DNA from: RI-231 sp041394905 | GTDB taxonomy: Bacteria; Acidobacteriota; Terriglobia; Bryobacterales; UBA6623 | DNA: 64,000 nucleotides | Direction: 5' to 3' | NCBI GenBank assembly: GCA_041394905.1 | Contig: JAWKHJ010000012.1 | Coordinates: 124,001-188,000, forward strand | Part shown: positions 8,156-19,145 of the stretch, piece by piece | Position numbering within the stretch: the stretch's first letter is position 1 | Layout: every line of letters begins with the position of its first letter | The notes under the pieces: model-generated | Seen by the model: the letters and a program-made list of their open reading frames with translations, nothing else | Told to the model about the DNA's origin: nothing | Databases searched by the model: none | Translations under genes and position numbers: made by a program

Positions 8156-10718
8156 TCACCCGGCGGTCTGGATCGCGTTGAATAACGAAAGCTTGAAAGT
8201 GTTGTCCGGCTGGGCGCGAAACTGTGGGCGGAAGCCGAACAGGATCCGCGTCTTTCTTCGCGGCGCCACCTCCGGCGCAGCGATCGATGTGCCCGAAGTG
8301 TCGCTCGCCGCGGGCCAACCACTTTCGAGGATGCCGTCCGCCGGATAGCGCGCGATCACCTCCAGCGTGGTGTAGCTGGCGGCCCGGCGAGCGGCTCGAG
8401 GCTGAATCGTCCTCGAACACCACCGTCGCCTCGGCCGGCATGCCGGCGGCGGCCGAGTGGCCGGTGTCGACCTGGACGCGCAGGTAGAGACCGGGGCAGG
8501 ACTCGCTGCGCGGCACCGTCGCGAGCGTATCGCGCAGAGGGCGAAAACCGAGAAGGTGCGCGTGGCGAAGCCGACCGCGTCGCCCAAACCACCAGCGTGC
8601 CGCCGTCGGAGACGAAATTCGCGGATGGCCGCGACCCTTCTGCTCGAAGCCGCCGCGGAATTCCACCGGGGTCGATTTTGCGCGTGTTCCCGCTGATCAG
8701 GCTCGAGTCCGGAGCGGTCGCCTGGTAGCAGGATGACGTCCCAACGCTCGCGCAGGTTGGGCTGCTGCAAGTCGGCGTCACGGACGGTCGAGAACGCGAA
8801 CTCGTATTGTTCGAGCAGCCAACGCGTCCAGCCCTCGTCCATCGAGGCGGTCCAGGGGCGATAGAGCGCGACGCTTGGGCTGGCACCTTGCGGCGCAGCG
8901 GCAGCGGTAAAATATCGAGCGCTGCCTTCGAGTCTGACTCTCCGCCCGAGCCGCAACTCGCCGAGCGCAGCGGACGCCCACAGCGCGCCGTCCCGCTGCG
9001 GCGAGACGCTCCCGCCGCACGTTTCAGACCCGGTTGGCGGAACCGCGCCGCCGCGTTTGGCCCGGCCGTCACCAACAGGCCGCGCCTTCCGGCCTTCCAC
9101 ATGCCCTTGCGGCTTGGGGATGGTTTCGAGATTCTCGAGCCGCGCCTCGAACAGCGCCTTCCGCGTCCACCGCGACGCCCATCTGCAGCGGCAGGCTCCA
9201 GGTGGTCAGGTCGTAGGGTTGGTCGCCCATCTTGCTGGCGGCAGGTCTGCAGGTCGGGATGGCGTTGCAGCTCGAGCAGGTCCTTCGCATACGCGCGGAA
9301 AGGTTGCGCCATACGGATGACGTAAGAGCCCGCCGGAGTATTCCTTGCCATCGGCCGGAGAACGCTGTCTGGCGCCTGTTCTACCTCGACGCCGCAGGCG
9401 CAGCGCCCTCGAGCAGCCGGTAGAGGGCGCCATTGTCATGCTGCTCAGGCGGAAAAACGAACGCCCACGGGTCGCCCTTCTCGCCCTCGGCGATCGCGTC
9501 GACCCCATGCGCACCTGCGTCTCGATCAGCCGTACGCGGTCGTTGGCGGTCTCGAGCAGCGCGTTGGTCGACGAGCTCGGCGTCGATATTGATGTCGCGC
9601 AGGGTCCACTTGCCGCCCAGCCAAAGGCGCGGGTAATCGTAGCGCGGCATCACGTCGGTGGGCGCCGGCATGGCGGCGGTTGGGTCTTTCTCGCGCTCGT
9701 CGAGCCACTCGGCGCGCGATTTCGACGCGCGGCCGGGTTGGCCGAGCTTGGCCTCCATTTGGTAGGTCGGGCTGGCCAGGTTGGCGCTCGCAACCTCCGT
9801 CAACATGCCGACCATGTTGTGGAACCAGGCGCCGCGCAGGAATCCGCCCTGCCACCAGGCGGTGTAGTTGGCGTCGTAGCCCACGCCCGTAAAGCCGGCC
9901 TCGTGCAGCGAGCGGTACATCGCGAAGCCGATCTGTCCGGCGCCGGCCCACACGCCCGGGTCGACGTTGGGATTGATCGGATTGCGAAACGGCGGCACGA
10001 AGACGCGCATACCGCTCTGGCCCTGCTGATGCTCGTCGAGATAGACCTGCGGGAACCAGTCCTGGAACAGGATGCGGTTCATGTAGCGGCTCTCGGGCTG
10101 GGTCATCATGTAGGCGTCGCGGTTGTTGTCGTGGCCAGGGAGTGGTAGAGCCAGGGCAGCGACGACCAGACGTTCTCGGTCCTGCGCACACGATCGTTCC
10201 AGTCGGTAACGATGACTGCCCGTCCGGATTGAGCGAGGGCACGACGTAACACGACGTTGTCGAGGACGTTTTGTGTCCAGCGCGAATCGTCCGTCGCCAT
10301 ACGATAGGCCAGCTCGACGGCCATCTGCGAAGCGCCGATCTCGGTGGCGTGGATGTTGCAGCTCGCCACGGTGACGGGCGAGGACGCCAAGCCAGATCTT
10401 CGATCTCCTTCGCGCTCAACCCGGCCGGGTGCGCCAGCCGATGCTGGACTTTTTGGATCTCGCCGAGACGTTTGAGATTGTCCGGCGACGAGATGATGGC
10501 GAGCAGGAAAGGGTTGCCGTCGTTGGTCTTGCCGAGCGTGCGGACCTGCGCGCTTGCTGTCGCGGTCGAGAATCTCGGAAGTATTCGACGATGCGCTCCC
10601 AGCGCAGCAAGTTGCCGTCAGACCAAGCGGAAAGCCGGCAAGAGGCTTCTGGCGTAGGGATCGCGGCCGTGGCCGTTGCGACGAGGATAAGCATGGACGT
10701 CAGCAGTCGGAACGGCAT
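8156..10718 (-). CDS. M14 family zinc carboxypeptidase, large secreted type, frameshifted
   Basis: The protein is a large (about 850 residues) exported metallopeptidase of the M14 family. The start at 10718 gives a signal peptide (MPFRLLTSMLILVATATA). The zinc ligand motif HATE lies near 10345 and the later His is in LDEHQQG near 10035, followed by the conserved VPPFRNPINPN stretch. The C-terminal 500 residues are not catalytic and end at 8156. At least five frame changes occur, densest between 8.2 and 9.4 kb and between 10.1 and 10.6 kb. Its -10 (TATACC) ends 6 nt before the ATG. Downstream on the same strand is a glycosyltransferase. Confidence 0.75.
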
Positions 10719-10724
10719 TCCCTG

Positions 10725-10730
10725 GGTATA
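10725..10730 (-). promoter_or_regulatory. -10 hexamer TATACC, 6 nt before the M14 peptidase start
   Basis: On the minus strand TATACC is followed by CAGGGA and then ATG, leaving no space for a leader of useful length. It resembles the other leaderless starts of this window. Confidence 0.4.
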
Positions 10731-10761
10731 GCGAGCGAGCGGAAGCCCGTGGGAACCGCCT

Positions 10762-11390
10762 TCAACGCCCGCGCCCCACCGCCGTGATCGGCTTCAACAA
10801 CCCCAGCGCCCGCTCCTTCCAAATCTCCGCCCCCGGAAAAAGGCCGCCACCTTCGGCCGTCGTCGCCCGATCAATATCCCGCAGAAATTCGTCACAGCCT
10901 TCGGGAGTAGGATAGTGCAACAGACCCCACACCGTTCCATATCGCGGCAGCGGTCTCTGCCAGCGCTTGGGCAAATAGTGGATCAGCGGCGTCCATCAGT
11001 GTCGGCTCGACGGGGAACCAGCGGTAGGGCGTCTGCACATCAAGCCGCCGCCCGACGCGCGCACTCGATCTCCCGCGCGTAAGCCTCGCGATTCTCTTGG
11101 CCCGGGATGTGCTCGACCACCGAGTTCAAGCGCCAGCTCAAACGCCCCGTCGCGGAAGGGCAGCTTCCGCGCGTCTCCTGCACCCATGCGAACCTCGGAT
11201 CGCGCGTCGCCGGAAGCTCCAGATTCACGATCACCACCCGCGGACGGGCGCGAAACCAATCCCAGTAGTGGTAGCCGCCCACGTCGAGGATCGTCGTCTC
11301 GGCGAAGTGACGGCTCGTGCTCAGCGTTGAAGCGCCGCCTGCGGAAGTAGCGGGCGATCGGCGCGTACAGCCAGGAATGTTCAGGGGCAA
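10762..11390 (-). CDS. Class I SAM-dependent methyltransferase, frameshifted
   Basis: The order of motifs is that of a class I methyltransferase: a SAM motif I segment ILDVGGYHYWDW near 11290, the acidic KLPFRDGAFELAL segment near 11150, the SNSVVEHIPG-like motif near 11100, and a C-terminal part with RYGTVWGLLHYPTPEG near 10920. The frames change near 11190, 11050 and 10980. The total of about 210 residues is normal for the family. The substrate is unknown; the adjacent divergent gene is a membrane glycosyltransferase, so a role in surface glycan or lipid modification is possible but unproven. Confidence 0.65.
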
Positions 11391-11422
11391 GCGCTTGCAG
11401 ATTCTGCTAGATTTGGCCGAGG

Positions 11423-12848
11423 ATGCGCTGGACGCCGCTTGGTGATCGCACTCCTCGTCCAGGCGGCGCTCCTGCTCTGGCGGCTCGACCGCTTGCCGGT
11501 TTGGGGCGACGAGCAGTTCACGCTACACGTCGCCGGCTTGCCCTGGCGCGAGATCGGCGAGGCGCTCCAGGCGCGACATTCACCCGCCGCTCTACTTCGC
11601 CTTTGCCAAGCTCGTTGGGCCGGACGTCGTGCGCCTGCGGGCATTCTCGGCGCTCACCGTACTGGCCCACGACCCTGGCATTCGACCGGTTTGTGCTCGC
11701 TGGGCGCAGCGAGCCAGATCGCCGCTGGACATTTGGCCGCCTGGGCCCTTCTCGCCCGCTGTCTGGCCTGTATGGCCGCATGGCTCGCTCCTACGCTCTG
11801 CAGACTCGTCGCTCTGCTCGCGATTTCCGCTGCGATGCGGCTCCTCGAAAAACCGACCGCATGCCGGATCGCGGGAGCGAGGTGCGGCGCTGGCGGCAAC
11901 ATATACGCACTACCTTCCTGGGCTCGCCGTGGGAGCGGCGCGTATCGCGGCATGCGGCGTGACCTTCCGGCGGCGCGAGGCTTTGTGGGCGCTTGCGCTC
12001 GCCAGCGCGGCCTACCTGCCTTGGATCGCCGTGCTGGCCGAGGGCGTCGCGCGTGCCGCGGACAAGTCCCGTCTACGCGCTCAGCGGGTCTTGGTTTGCC
12101 CGAACGCCCGTGCGCGCCGGCTACACGGCCCTCGGCCTGGCTGGGTGAGGCGCATACGGTCTTCACCTTTGCGCTCCAGCTTGGCGGCCTGCCGCCGCGC
12201 TCATCGTGACGCTCGCGCTGGGCTGGCGTCGCGAGCCCTTCGCGCGGCTCTTTCTGCTGGTCGCAGCCGTGGTGGGTTTTCTCGGCGCAGCGAAATGGGT
12301 CTCGTTTCCATTCATGCCGGCGCGCCTGCTGTGGCTGTTGCCCTGGCTGTTGATGTTGGTCGTGAGCGGTGCGGCGGAAGCCTGCGCTTCGCACGCATCG
12401 CGCTCGCCGCTTGGCTGGTTTTGCTCGGTGCGGTCAGGCGCTCTACGTGCGGCAAGGGCTTCCTGAACAAGGGTTATCTGGTGGATTCGCGAGCCATCGC
12501 GCAATATCTGTAGGCGCGGGCCTCGTCTTGGCGGATGCGACCAACTTCGACCCTCCGCACTCGAGACGGTTCTGCCGCGGGGCGGGTTCTGCGCATCGGC
12601 AACGCGGCCCAGGCCAAGTCCGCAGTGGAAAAGGCCATCGAGACCGGCGGCGTAGTCTGGCACGTGCGCGCCGCCCGCGACGTCTCCACCGGTCGCATCC
12701 AGGACGAAGTGGACCAAAAGCAAGCCGCGGCTTCCGCAAGACCGTCAAACCGATCTCGGCTACTCCCCGCTCGACCGCCTGCTGCTCGGCGCCATGAGGC
12801 GATCCCGAGCCGCGCGCGTACTTCGTCCTCGTCCAGTTCCGGCGCTGA
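11423..12848 (+). CDS. Membrane glycosyltransferase, GT39/mannosyltransferase-like, frameshifted
   Basis: An integral membrane protein of about 470 residues similar to the dolichyl-phosphate-mannose type (GT-C) glycosyltransferases, which use lipid-linked sugar donors on the periplasmic side. The first membrane segment is followed by WGDEQFTLHVAG, with the acidic pair expected in the first extracytoplasmic loop of GT-C enzymes, and by a HPPLYF-like motif read across a frame change. Many hydrophobic segments follow, for example around 12205-12370. At least five frame changes are needed; the last frame ends at 12846-12848 after an LVQFRR-like end. A TAGATT element lies 9 nt before the ATG. Confidence 0.6.
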
Positions 12849-12881
12849 TTCTTCCCTGCAGGCGCTATGCTGTTCTGCGCG

Positions 12882-13755
12882 ATGCAGTCCATCAAGATCG
12901 TCGTCTCGCGCCGCTCCGCCTTCTACAGCCCTTTGATCGCCGCCAGCATCGCCGGCGACTTCCTCGCCAAGGGCCTCGAAGCTCTGCAGTGCTCCAGCCC
13001 GGACAGCGCAGCCGCAATCTGCTCGCCTCCGGCGAGGCGGACGTGGGCCAGTCCGCCGTCGGCTCCAACTGGGGACCGATGGAGAAGGGAGAGGTCGACC
13101 TGCCCGTCCACTTCGCCCAGATCAACACCCGCGACAGCCTTCCTTTCCTCGCGCAGGCGCCCTGATTTCACCTGGAAGGACCTCAAAGCGCCGGGCTGCT
13201 CGCCGACCATGGCGGCCAGCCCATGCTGATGCTGCGTTATGCCGCCAAGCAACAAGGCGTTGTGTGGGAGAAGAGTACGACTGATCGATGCGGGGAGCGT
13301 CGATGCCATCGACCATGCCTTTCGCTCAGGACAAGGCGATTTCGTCCATCAACGAGGCCCGGCCGCAGCAGCTCGAAGGCGACGGCGTGGCGCACGTGCG
13401 GCGTCAGTGAGGCGATGCCCGCGGTAGCCTTTAGCAGCCTAAGCGCTGCGCGAGCTTTCATCGAAACCGAAAAGGCGCGCGCTTTTACTCGCGCCTTCGC
13501 ACGCTCGCGGGAATGGGTGCGTACAGCGCCGCCCGCCGAGGTTGCCGCGAAGCAACAGGCCTTCTTTCCGCAAACCTCGCCGACGGTTCCTGTTCGCCGT
13601 TCGCGGTATCAGGCGCTTGGTTGTTGGGAGGGCGGCTTGGCGATCCCGCCAGAGTTGTACGAGCGAGCTCGAAGTCTTCCTCTCCGGCGGCAAATCACCA
13701 AGCGCCACCCCTATGCACAAGTTGTCGTCGCTCCGCGGGCTCGCCTGCCGTATAA
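12882..13755 (+). CDS. ABC transporter substrate-binding protein (NMT1/TauA-like), frameshifted
   Basis: The fold is that of the NMT1/THI5-like periplasmic-binding family. It begins IKIVVSRRSAFYSPLIAA, followed by the conserved GEADVGQSAVGSNW segment near 13040, VHFAQINTRDG and the domain-crossing DFTWKDLKG region. A late segment reads AIPPELYERA near 13650. The start at 12882 is chosen because the core begins immediately after it; no signal peptide is evident, so export is uncertain. Frame changes occur near 12990, 13140, 13290 and 13580. No ABC permease or ATPase gene is adjacent. The end is approximate. Confidence 0.6.
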
Positions 13756-13756
13756 T
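13751..13756 (+). promoter_or_regulatory. Consensus -10 TATAAT upstream of tRNA-Val
   Basis: A perfect TATAAT is found 33 nt before the first base of the mature tRNA, suiting a short 5' leader to be removed by RNase P. The -35 is not clear. Confidence 0.5.
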
Positions 13757-13789
13757 GGCGTATTGGGCTCGCTGTCCGGCGTGCGCTTC

Positions 13790-13866
13790 GGGCGCGTAGC
13801 TCAGTTGGTTAGAGCGCTTCCTTCACCTGGAAGAGGTCCGGGGTTCGAGTCCCTGCGCGCCCACCA
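13790..13866 (+). tRNA. tRNA-Val (anticodon CAC), CCA encoded
   Basis: All four arms fold. The acceptor stem is GGGCGCG with CGCGCCC; the D stem is GCTC/GAGC; the anticodon stem CTTCC/GGAAG encloses loop TTCACCT, so positions 34-36 are CAC (reads GUG, Val). The T arm is CGGGG-TTCGAGT-CCCTG with one G-T pair, and A-CCA follows. Total length is 77 nt with CCA. Position 37 is C, slightly unusual for this tRNA, and could be a sequence error. Confidence 0.92.
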
Positions 13867-13945
13867 ATCTTTTCAACAACCTTCTACCGCGCCGTCGCTA
13901 CTCGACCGTGGCCTTTTCGTTTCGACCACGACCGGGGCGCGCCGG

Positions 13946-15480
13946 TCAGGTTTGAATGCGCTTGAACGCCTTCTCCTCCTTGCGGCCAGCGTCGAAAACG
14001 GGTGTGCAGGCTTCACGCTCTGGTAATACCTCCGCCTCGATTTTCCAGGGCCGCCCCGGTTCGACCGAGATGGTGTAGACCACCGTGTCGGCGCCCGCGC
14101 GGAAGTCGGAATCGTCAGTGACGCCGACAGAACCGAGCGCATAATCGTCGGTCTCGTGGAAACCGAGCGGGGCAAACGGTTGTCCCGCTTGAGCGGCTTT
14201 CCCGCTCGCATGAGCGAATGGTGTGTTGGCCCGCTGGGTTGGCCATCTCCAGTTCGTAGATTTGTGTTTGTGCAGGGTCCGTGATGCGCGCGTGGTGCGG
14301 CTCGACCGCGTTCGTTGCTCCCTCCAAGCTACGGATCTCGCCCGTCTGCGGGTCCCGCGCGCGTTCGAAAACGACCTTGCCGGCGGCGTCGCGCTGTCAC
14401 GTGCAACCACAGCCGGCGGCGGGAAACCGCTGGGATACTGACCAGCGGAATTGACTAAGCGTACTCTGGCTTCGGTCGATCCTTCGCGCGTCGTGTCCAG
14501 CCGCATGGCGAGGCCATCATCGAGCGTCGCGCGGGCGCTCAGCAGACTGATTCAGGATTGCGCGCTTGCCCGGCAGCAGGTCGGCCAAGGATCGACAGCA
14601 TCTGCACGTTGGCGCCGCCAAGCTGTACTGCCGAACGACTCTCGCGGCCGCGTCGGCGGAAAACCGCCGTGCGTTGTCAGTGCCGCGATGAACTGTTTTA
14701 CCGGCTCTCCACTGGCGTCCTCGGCTTGTGGCATGTGGCAGGTTTGGCATGTCTTGCCTGACTTGGGATAAGCCGAAGCAGTCCATTCCAGGTAGGTCGC
14801 TTGCTCGAGAAACTCACCTGTTTGTTGCCTTTGGCGTCAAGCGTGGGCGTGATCACGGTGTGGCAAGTTCCGCACAAGGGCGGATTCAGTCATGTGCGGC
14901 GCGTAAGTTGGGGTGCGGCCGGTGTGCATGCGCATCGGCATCGGGAAGGGATCTCGATGAGGCCCGTAAATTTGGTCGCGATCGTTGATCTTGAATCCGG
15001 CGGTGAATGACTCCGGCTTGCCCAGGTTCGCGGGATCGATCTGGTGGCAGACCGTACAGCTCACGCCCTGCTCGCCCTCCGCGTTCATCGCGTCGAAGCG
15101 CAGAGCCGCCCGTCGAGCGCGCCTCATGCTGCTGCATCGGCGCTGGCGGCCTGACAGGCGTTCTCGATCACACGGCAGCGGCGGCCAGCGTCCGCGGTCT
15201 CATAGCGCACCTTGGCCTGCCAGTAGGGGTCGACGGCGGAGTGCGCCATCATCGAGGCCGACCAAAGGGCGTATGGGGCGACTGAGCGCGGATCCGCAGC
15301 ATCGGCCCGACCGTGGTGGGCCATCGTCAGGCCGCGCCAGTCCGGTTTTACCCCGGCGGATACAAGCGCGAGTGGCAGTCCGAAACGGACGCTGCTGATA
15401 TGAACTTTTCCGGTCGAACTGAGCCGCGGCTGGAATGGCGGCAAAGACGAACAGCGAGGTGGCGAGAAGCGCGAGCAGTC
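13946..15480 (-). CDS. Multiheme cytochrome c family protein, frameshifted
   Basis: At least four heme-attachment sites can be read on the minus strand: CQACH (about 15135), CTVCH (about 15050), CGTCH (about 14875) and CQTCH followed by MPQA (about 14740). The protein would be a periplasmic or secreted electron carrier. A hydrophobic leader ending AAIPAAAQ near 15430 suggests a signal peptide, so the start is placed near 15480. The C-terminal 250 residues lack CxxCH motifs and contain a segment FAPLGFHETDDYALG near 14160. The frame changes at least four times. The electron partner is unknown, and no assembly genes are nearby. Confidence 0.7.
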
Positions 15481-15543
15481 AATGAAGCCTCCCAACCTTG
15501 TTGATGCGCAGGACGGCCTGTTTGGACGCGCTTTCACCGCCGA

Positions 15544-15572
15544 TTGACCCTTTCCACCGTCTTCGTTATCCT
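15544..15572 (+). promoter_or_regulatory. Sigma-70-type promoter of the diaminopimelate operon
   Basis: TTGACC (15544-15549) and TATCCT (15567-15572) are separated by exactly 17 nt. The element lies 41 nt before the ATG of the M20 peptidase, first gene of the lysine/DAP cluster. The remaining leader of about 35 nt is too short for a lysine riboswitch. Confidence 0.6.
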
Positions 15573-15613
15573 CAAAGTTTCTAACTCCCTCTCCTTTCAG
15601 GGCTTTCCCACCA

Positions 15614-16636
15614 ATGGACGTCTTCGCGATAACGCGGGCGATGATCGACATCGAATCGATCACGCCCAACGAAGAGAAGATCGGCGACTGGTTGTATGAC
15701 TATGTCCAGCCAACCACCTGCAAGGCGCGCTATGGCGGAAGATCGAGGAAGATCGAGGAAGGGTAGAACCAGGCCGCAACAACATCTGGGCTTGGTGGGG
15801 TACGCCCGGAGTCGTTTTCGTTACATGGACACCGTGCCCCCGTTCATCCCCTCGCGCGAAGATGACAGTGCTGATTTACGGCCGCAGCCGCCGCCGACAC
15901 GCACAGGCTGTGCGCTGCGATGCTCAAGGCCGTCAGAAGCGTTGCTCGAAGAGTGCGAGACCTTGGCATCCTGCTGGTGATCGGCGAGGAAGTCGACGGA
16001 CGCGGTGCGCATTTTGCCAACCAGAGCCCCCCTGAGGGCGTGCGCTAGCTGATTAACGGCGAGCCACCTCAACAAGCTCGCCTTGGGCTCGAAGGGCACC
16101 GTGCGGCGAAATCGAAGCTAAGGCAAGGCCGCGCATTCGGCTTACCCGAGAGCTGGAAAGCGTTCGGCGATCAACAAGCTGCCCGACAATCTCGAGCCTG
16201 CGTCGTGTGGAGACCCACGCACCCGGTCTTGGGCCCGAGCACGCTGAACATCGGCGTCATCCAGGGCGGCCCGGCGGCGAACATCATCTCCGATCACGCT
16301 TCCGCGTCGGTCGTGATTCGTGTGGTCGACGACCTCGAAGAGCTCAAACGGATCGCCCTCGGCGCGCTCGACGAGCGCGTGACGGCGACGGTGACCACCG
16401 AAACGCCTGCCGTCCACATGGAACCGATCGAAGGTTTCGAAACCTCGATCGTCAAGTACACGACCGACATCCCCAAGCTCACCAACTGGGGGAAACCGCT
16501 TCTACTGGGCCCGGGGACCATCCACGTGGCCCACACTCTCGACGAGCGCGTGCCGAAGAAAGAGGTCGCCGACGCGGTCGGCCTCTACACGCGGCTGGTC
16601 AAACAACTCAAATCGACGACGAAGACGACGAACTGA
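15614..16636 (+). CDS. M20 family metallo-deacylase (DapE/ArgE-like), frameshifted
   Basis: A di-zinc amidohydrolase of the M20 family. The start (MDVFAITRAMIDIESITPNE) is typical, and the first zinc motif THMDTVPPF is at about 15820. The dimerisation/C-terminal part reads intact from 16200 (LGPSTLNIGVIQGG, then the PGTIHVAHTLDERV segment holding the last metal ligand) to the stop at 16636. The middle, 15750-16200, is split by several indels. Being first in a cluster with asd, lysC, dapB and dapA, it may be the N-acyl-diaminopimelate deacylase (DapE role), but sequence alone cannot separate this from acetylornithine deacetylase or a generic peptidase. Confidence 0.75.
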
Positions 16637-16693
16637 CCCGGGCGTTCGTGCTTGATTGAGCATGGGCGTCCGGGCGTCAGACGGGAAACTTGT

Positions 16694-17743
16694 ATGCCAA
16701 AGAAGATTGCAGTAGGCGTTTTGGGCGCGACCGGCATGGTCGGTCAGCAGTTCATCAACCAGTTGCGGAACCATCCGTACTTCGAGCTGACGTTTCTGGG
16801 CGCCAGCGCTCGGCGGGTAAACGCTACGCCGGGCCGGCCAACTGGGTGCAGGATACACCTCCGCGGACGCCATCGCGAACATGACGGTGCGCGAAGCCGC
16901 TCCTGGTGCGGACGCGCCTGAGATTGATGTTCTCCGCCATGGACGCCTCCGTCGCCGGCGAGATCGAGCAGGCTTTCGCCAAAGCGGGACATTTCATCGT
17001 TTCGAACTCGCGCAACCGCCGCACATGCGTGACCCGACGTGCCCCTGCTCGTGCCCGAGATCAATCCTGAGCACCACTGATCGAGACGCAGCGCAAGAAC
17101 CACGGCTGGACGGGCGGCATCGTGACCAACCCGAACTGCTCGACCGTGGCGCTGACGATGGGGCTGGCCCCCCTTGAAGCAGTTCGGCATCAGCGGAAAA
17201 GCCTCGGTCATGAGCGCTTCAGGCTGTCTTGGCGCCGGGTACCCTGGTCTGCCCGCCGTCGACATCGTCGCCAACGTCATCCCCTATATCGAGGGCGAGG
17301 AGGATAAGGTCGAGACCAGAACCCAGAAGATCATCCGGCACAGCGCTCATCGACGGCAAGATCGAAAACCTCGATGCGGTCGTCGGTGCACAGTGCAATC
17401 GCGTGCAAGTCATTGACGGTCATACGGTTTGCGTCTCGGTGCGGTTGACCAAGCCGAGCATCATCGAGGTCGAGGAAGCCTTCCGCAGCTTCCGCGGCTT
17501 GCCGCAAGAAACCTGCCGACAGCGCCGAAGCAGCCAGACTGCCTGCTCGCCGAGCCGAACCGGCCCTCAACCGCGCCGCGACGCCTTGCGCGAGGGCGGC
17601 AGCCGTTTCGGTCGGACGCGTGCCCGAGAGTGCCCGCTGTTCGGCTACAAGTTCGTCTGCTTGGGCCACAACACCGTGCGCAGCGCCGCCAGGCGGCAGT
17701 GCTCAACGCCGAGTTGATGGAAAGCGAAGGTTGGCTGGATTAG
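16694..17743 (+). CDS. asd: Aspartate-semialdehyde dehydrogenase, frameshifted
   Basis: Asd reduces aspartyl phosphate to aspartate semialdehyde with NADPH, the branch step to lysine, diaminopimelate, threonine and methionine. The N-terminal NADP fold is KIAVGVLGATGMVGQQF, the catalytic cysteine lies in VTNPNCST (about 17120) and the substrate-binding segment is SASGCLGAG. The sequence type resembles the archaeal/fungal-like Asd branch. The last frame ends SVLNAELMESEGWLD-like at 17743. Frame changes near 16820, 16920, 17030, 17165, 17340 and 17500-17690 interrupt it. It lies 57 nt after the M20 gene and 25 nt before lysC, in one operon. Confidence 0.9.
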
Positions 17744-17768
17744 CCTCAAAATCCGGCAAGGTTTGCAA

Positions 17769-19137
17769 ATGATCGTAATGAAATTTGGCGGCACCTCCGT
17801 GAGAGCGCCGCAGCATTGGAACGCATCTCCGGCATCGTCGCCTCGCGTCGGTCGCGCCCCATCGTGGTGGTTTCGGCGATGGGCAAGACCGAGCCGAGAT
17901 GACCCTGACGATCGCCGTGCGGCAGTCCACGGCGACTCTGAGGTTGCCCTTAAGCTAATTGAGGGCCCGCGCCTTTCCATGTCGAGCATGCGCGTGCAGT
18001 CTGCCCGGACAAGAAGCTTGGGGAGCTCAAGGCTTTCGTCGATGAGCACTTCCATGAGCTCACCGCTCTGGTCAAGGGCCTAGTCGTGCTCGGCGAGTTA
18101 ACGCCGCGCTCGATCGGCGCCATTTCCTCGTTTGGCGAGCGCCTTTCGAGCTATATCGTCTCCCTAGCTTTCAGTCGCAGGATTGACGGCAAGTCGCATC
18201 GTGGATTCGCGCGACGTGATGGTCACCGACGGTCGCCACACCGCCGCCACGCCGCTGCTGGAGCTCACTCAGGAGCGCCTGCAGGCTCGTATCGCTCCGC
18301 TTGGCCGAGAACAAGGTCGTCGTCATGGGAGGCTTTATCGCCTCGTCCGAAGATGGCGCGACGACAACGCTCGGCCGCGGCGGCTCCGACTACAGCGCAT
18401 CGCTGATCGGCGCCCTGCTCGACGCCGAAGAAGTCGAGATCTGGACCGACGTCGATGGCGTCATGACCGCCGATCCGTCCATGGTGGACGATGCGCATCG
18501 CATCCGTGTGATGACGTTCGCGGAGGCGGCGGAGCTGGCCTATTTCGGCGCACGGGTGCTCCACCCGTCGACGATGGCCCGGCGGTTGAGAAGAACATCC
18601 CCATCCGGGTGCTCAACTCGCGCCGGCCTGAGGTGGAAGGCACGGAGATCGTTCTCGAGTCGAAGACCTCCGAGACCATCATCAAGTCGATCGCCTACAA
18701 GGAGCACATCACCGTCGTCGACATTCGCTCGACGCGCATGTTGATGGCGCATGGCTTCTTGGCGCGCATCTTCGACGTGTTCGAGAAGTACGAGACGGCG
18801 GTGGACATGGTCGCAACGTCCGAGGTCAATCTCTCTGACCGTCGACCGCACCGACCGCCTCGATAAGATTGTTGCGGAGTTAGGGGGGTGGCCGAGGTCA
18901 GCCGCCGCAGCGGGCAGGCGATGTCGTGATCTGCGTGGTGGGTGAGGGCATTCGCCACGCGCACGGCGTTTCGGCCTACTTTTTCTGCGCTTGGCGGACA
19001 TCCAAATCGGCATGATCGCCCTAGGCGCATCGCGGTTGAACGACATTCGTCGTGGAAGAAGTCGGATCTGGAAGAGGTCGTTCGCCGGTTTGCATCAGAC
19101 GTTCTTCTCGACAGTTGATCCCACCGTCTTTGCCTGA
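17769..19137 (+). CDS. lysC: Aspartate kinase, frameshifted
   Basis: LysC phosphorylates aspartate, the first and usually feedback-regulated step of the aspartate pathway. The amino-acid-kinase start MIVMKFGGTSV is plain from 17769. Downstream are the TLGRGGSDYSA nucleotide-binding segment near 18375, IWTDVDGVMTADP near 18440 and the ARVLHPSTM segment near 18550. Two ACT-type regulatory segments follow, from about 18690 (EHITVVDIRSTRML) and 18945 (IQIGMIALGAS). The end, reconstructed in the VEESDLEEVV frame, is a stop at 19135-19137, 8 nt before dapB. At least eight frame changes occur in an essential gene, which favours sequencing indels over decay. Confidence 0.9.
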
Positions 19138-19145
19138 AATTTGCC

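Noticed and set aside
15573..15613. Lysine riboswitch before the DAP operon
   Set aside because: The stretch between promoter and start codon is about 40 nt, far too short for an L-box of roughly 170 nt.
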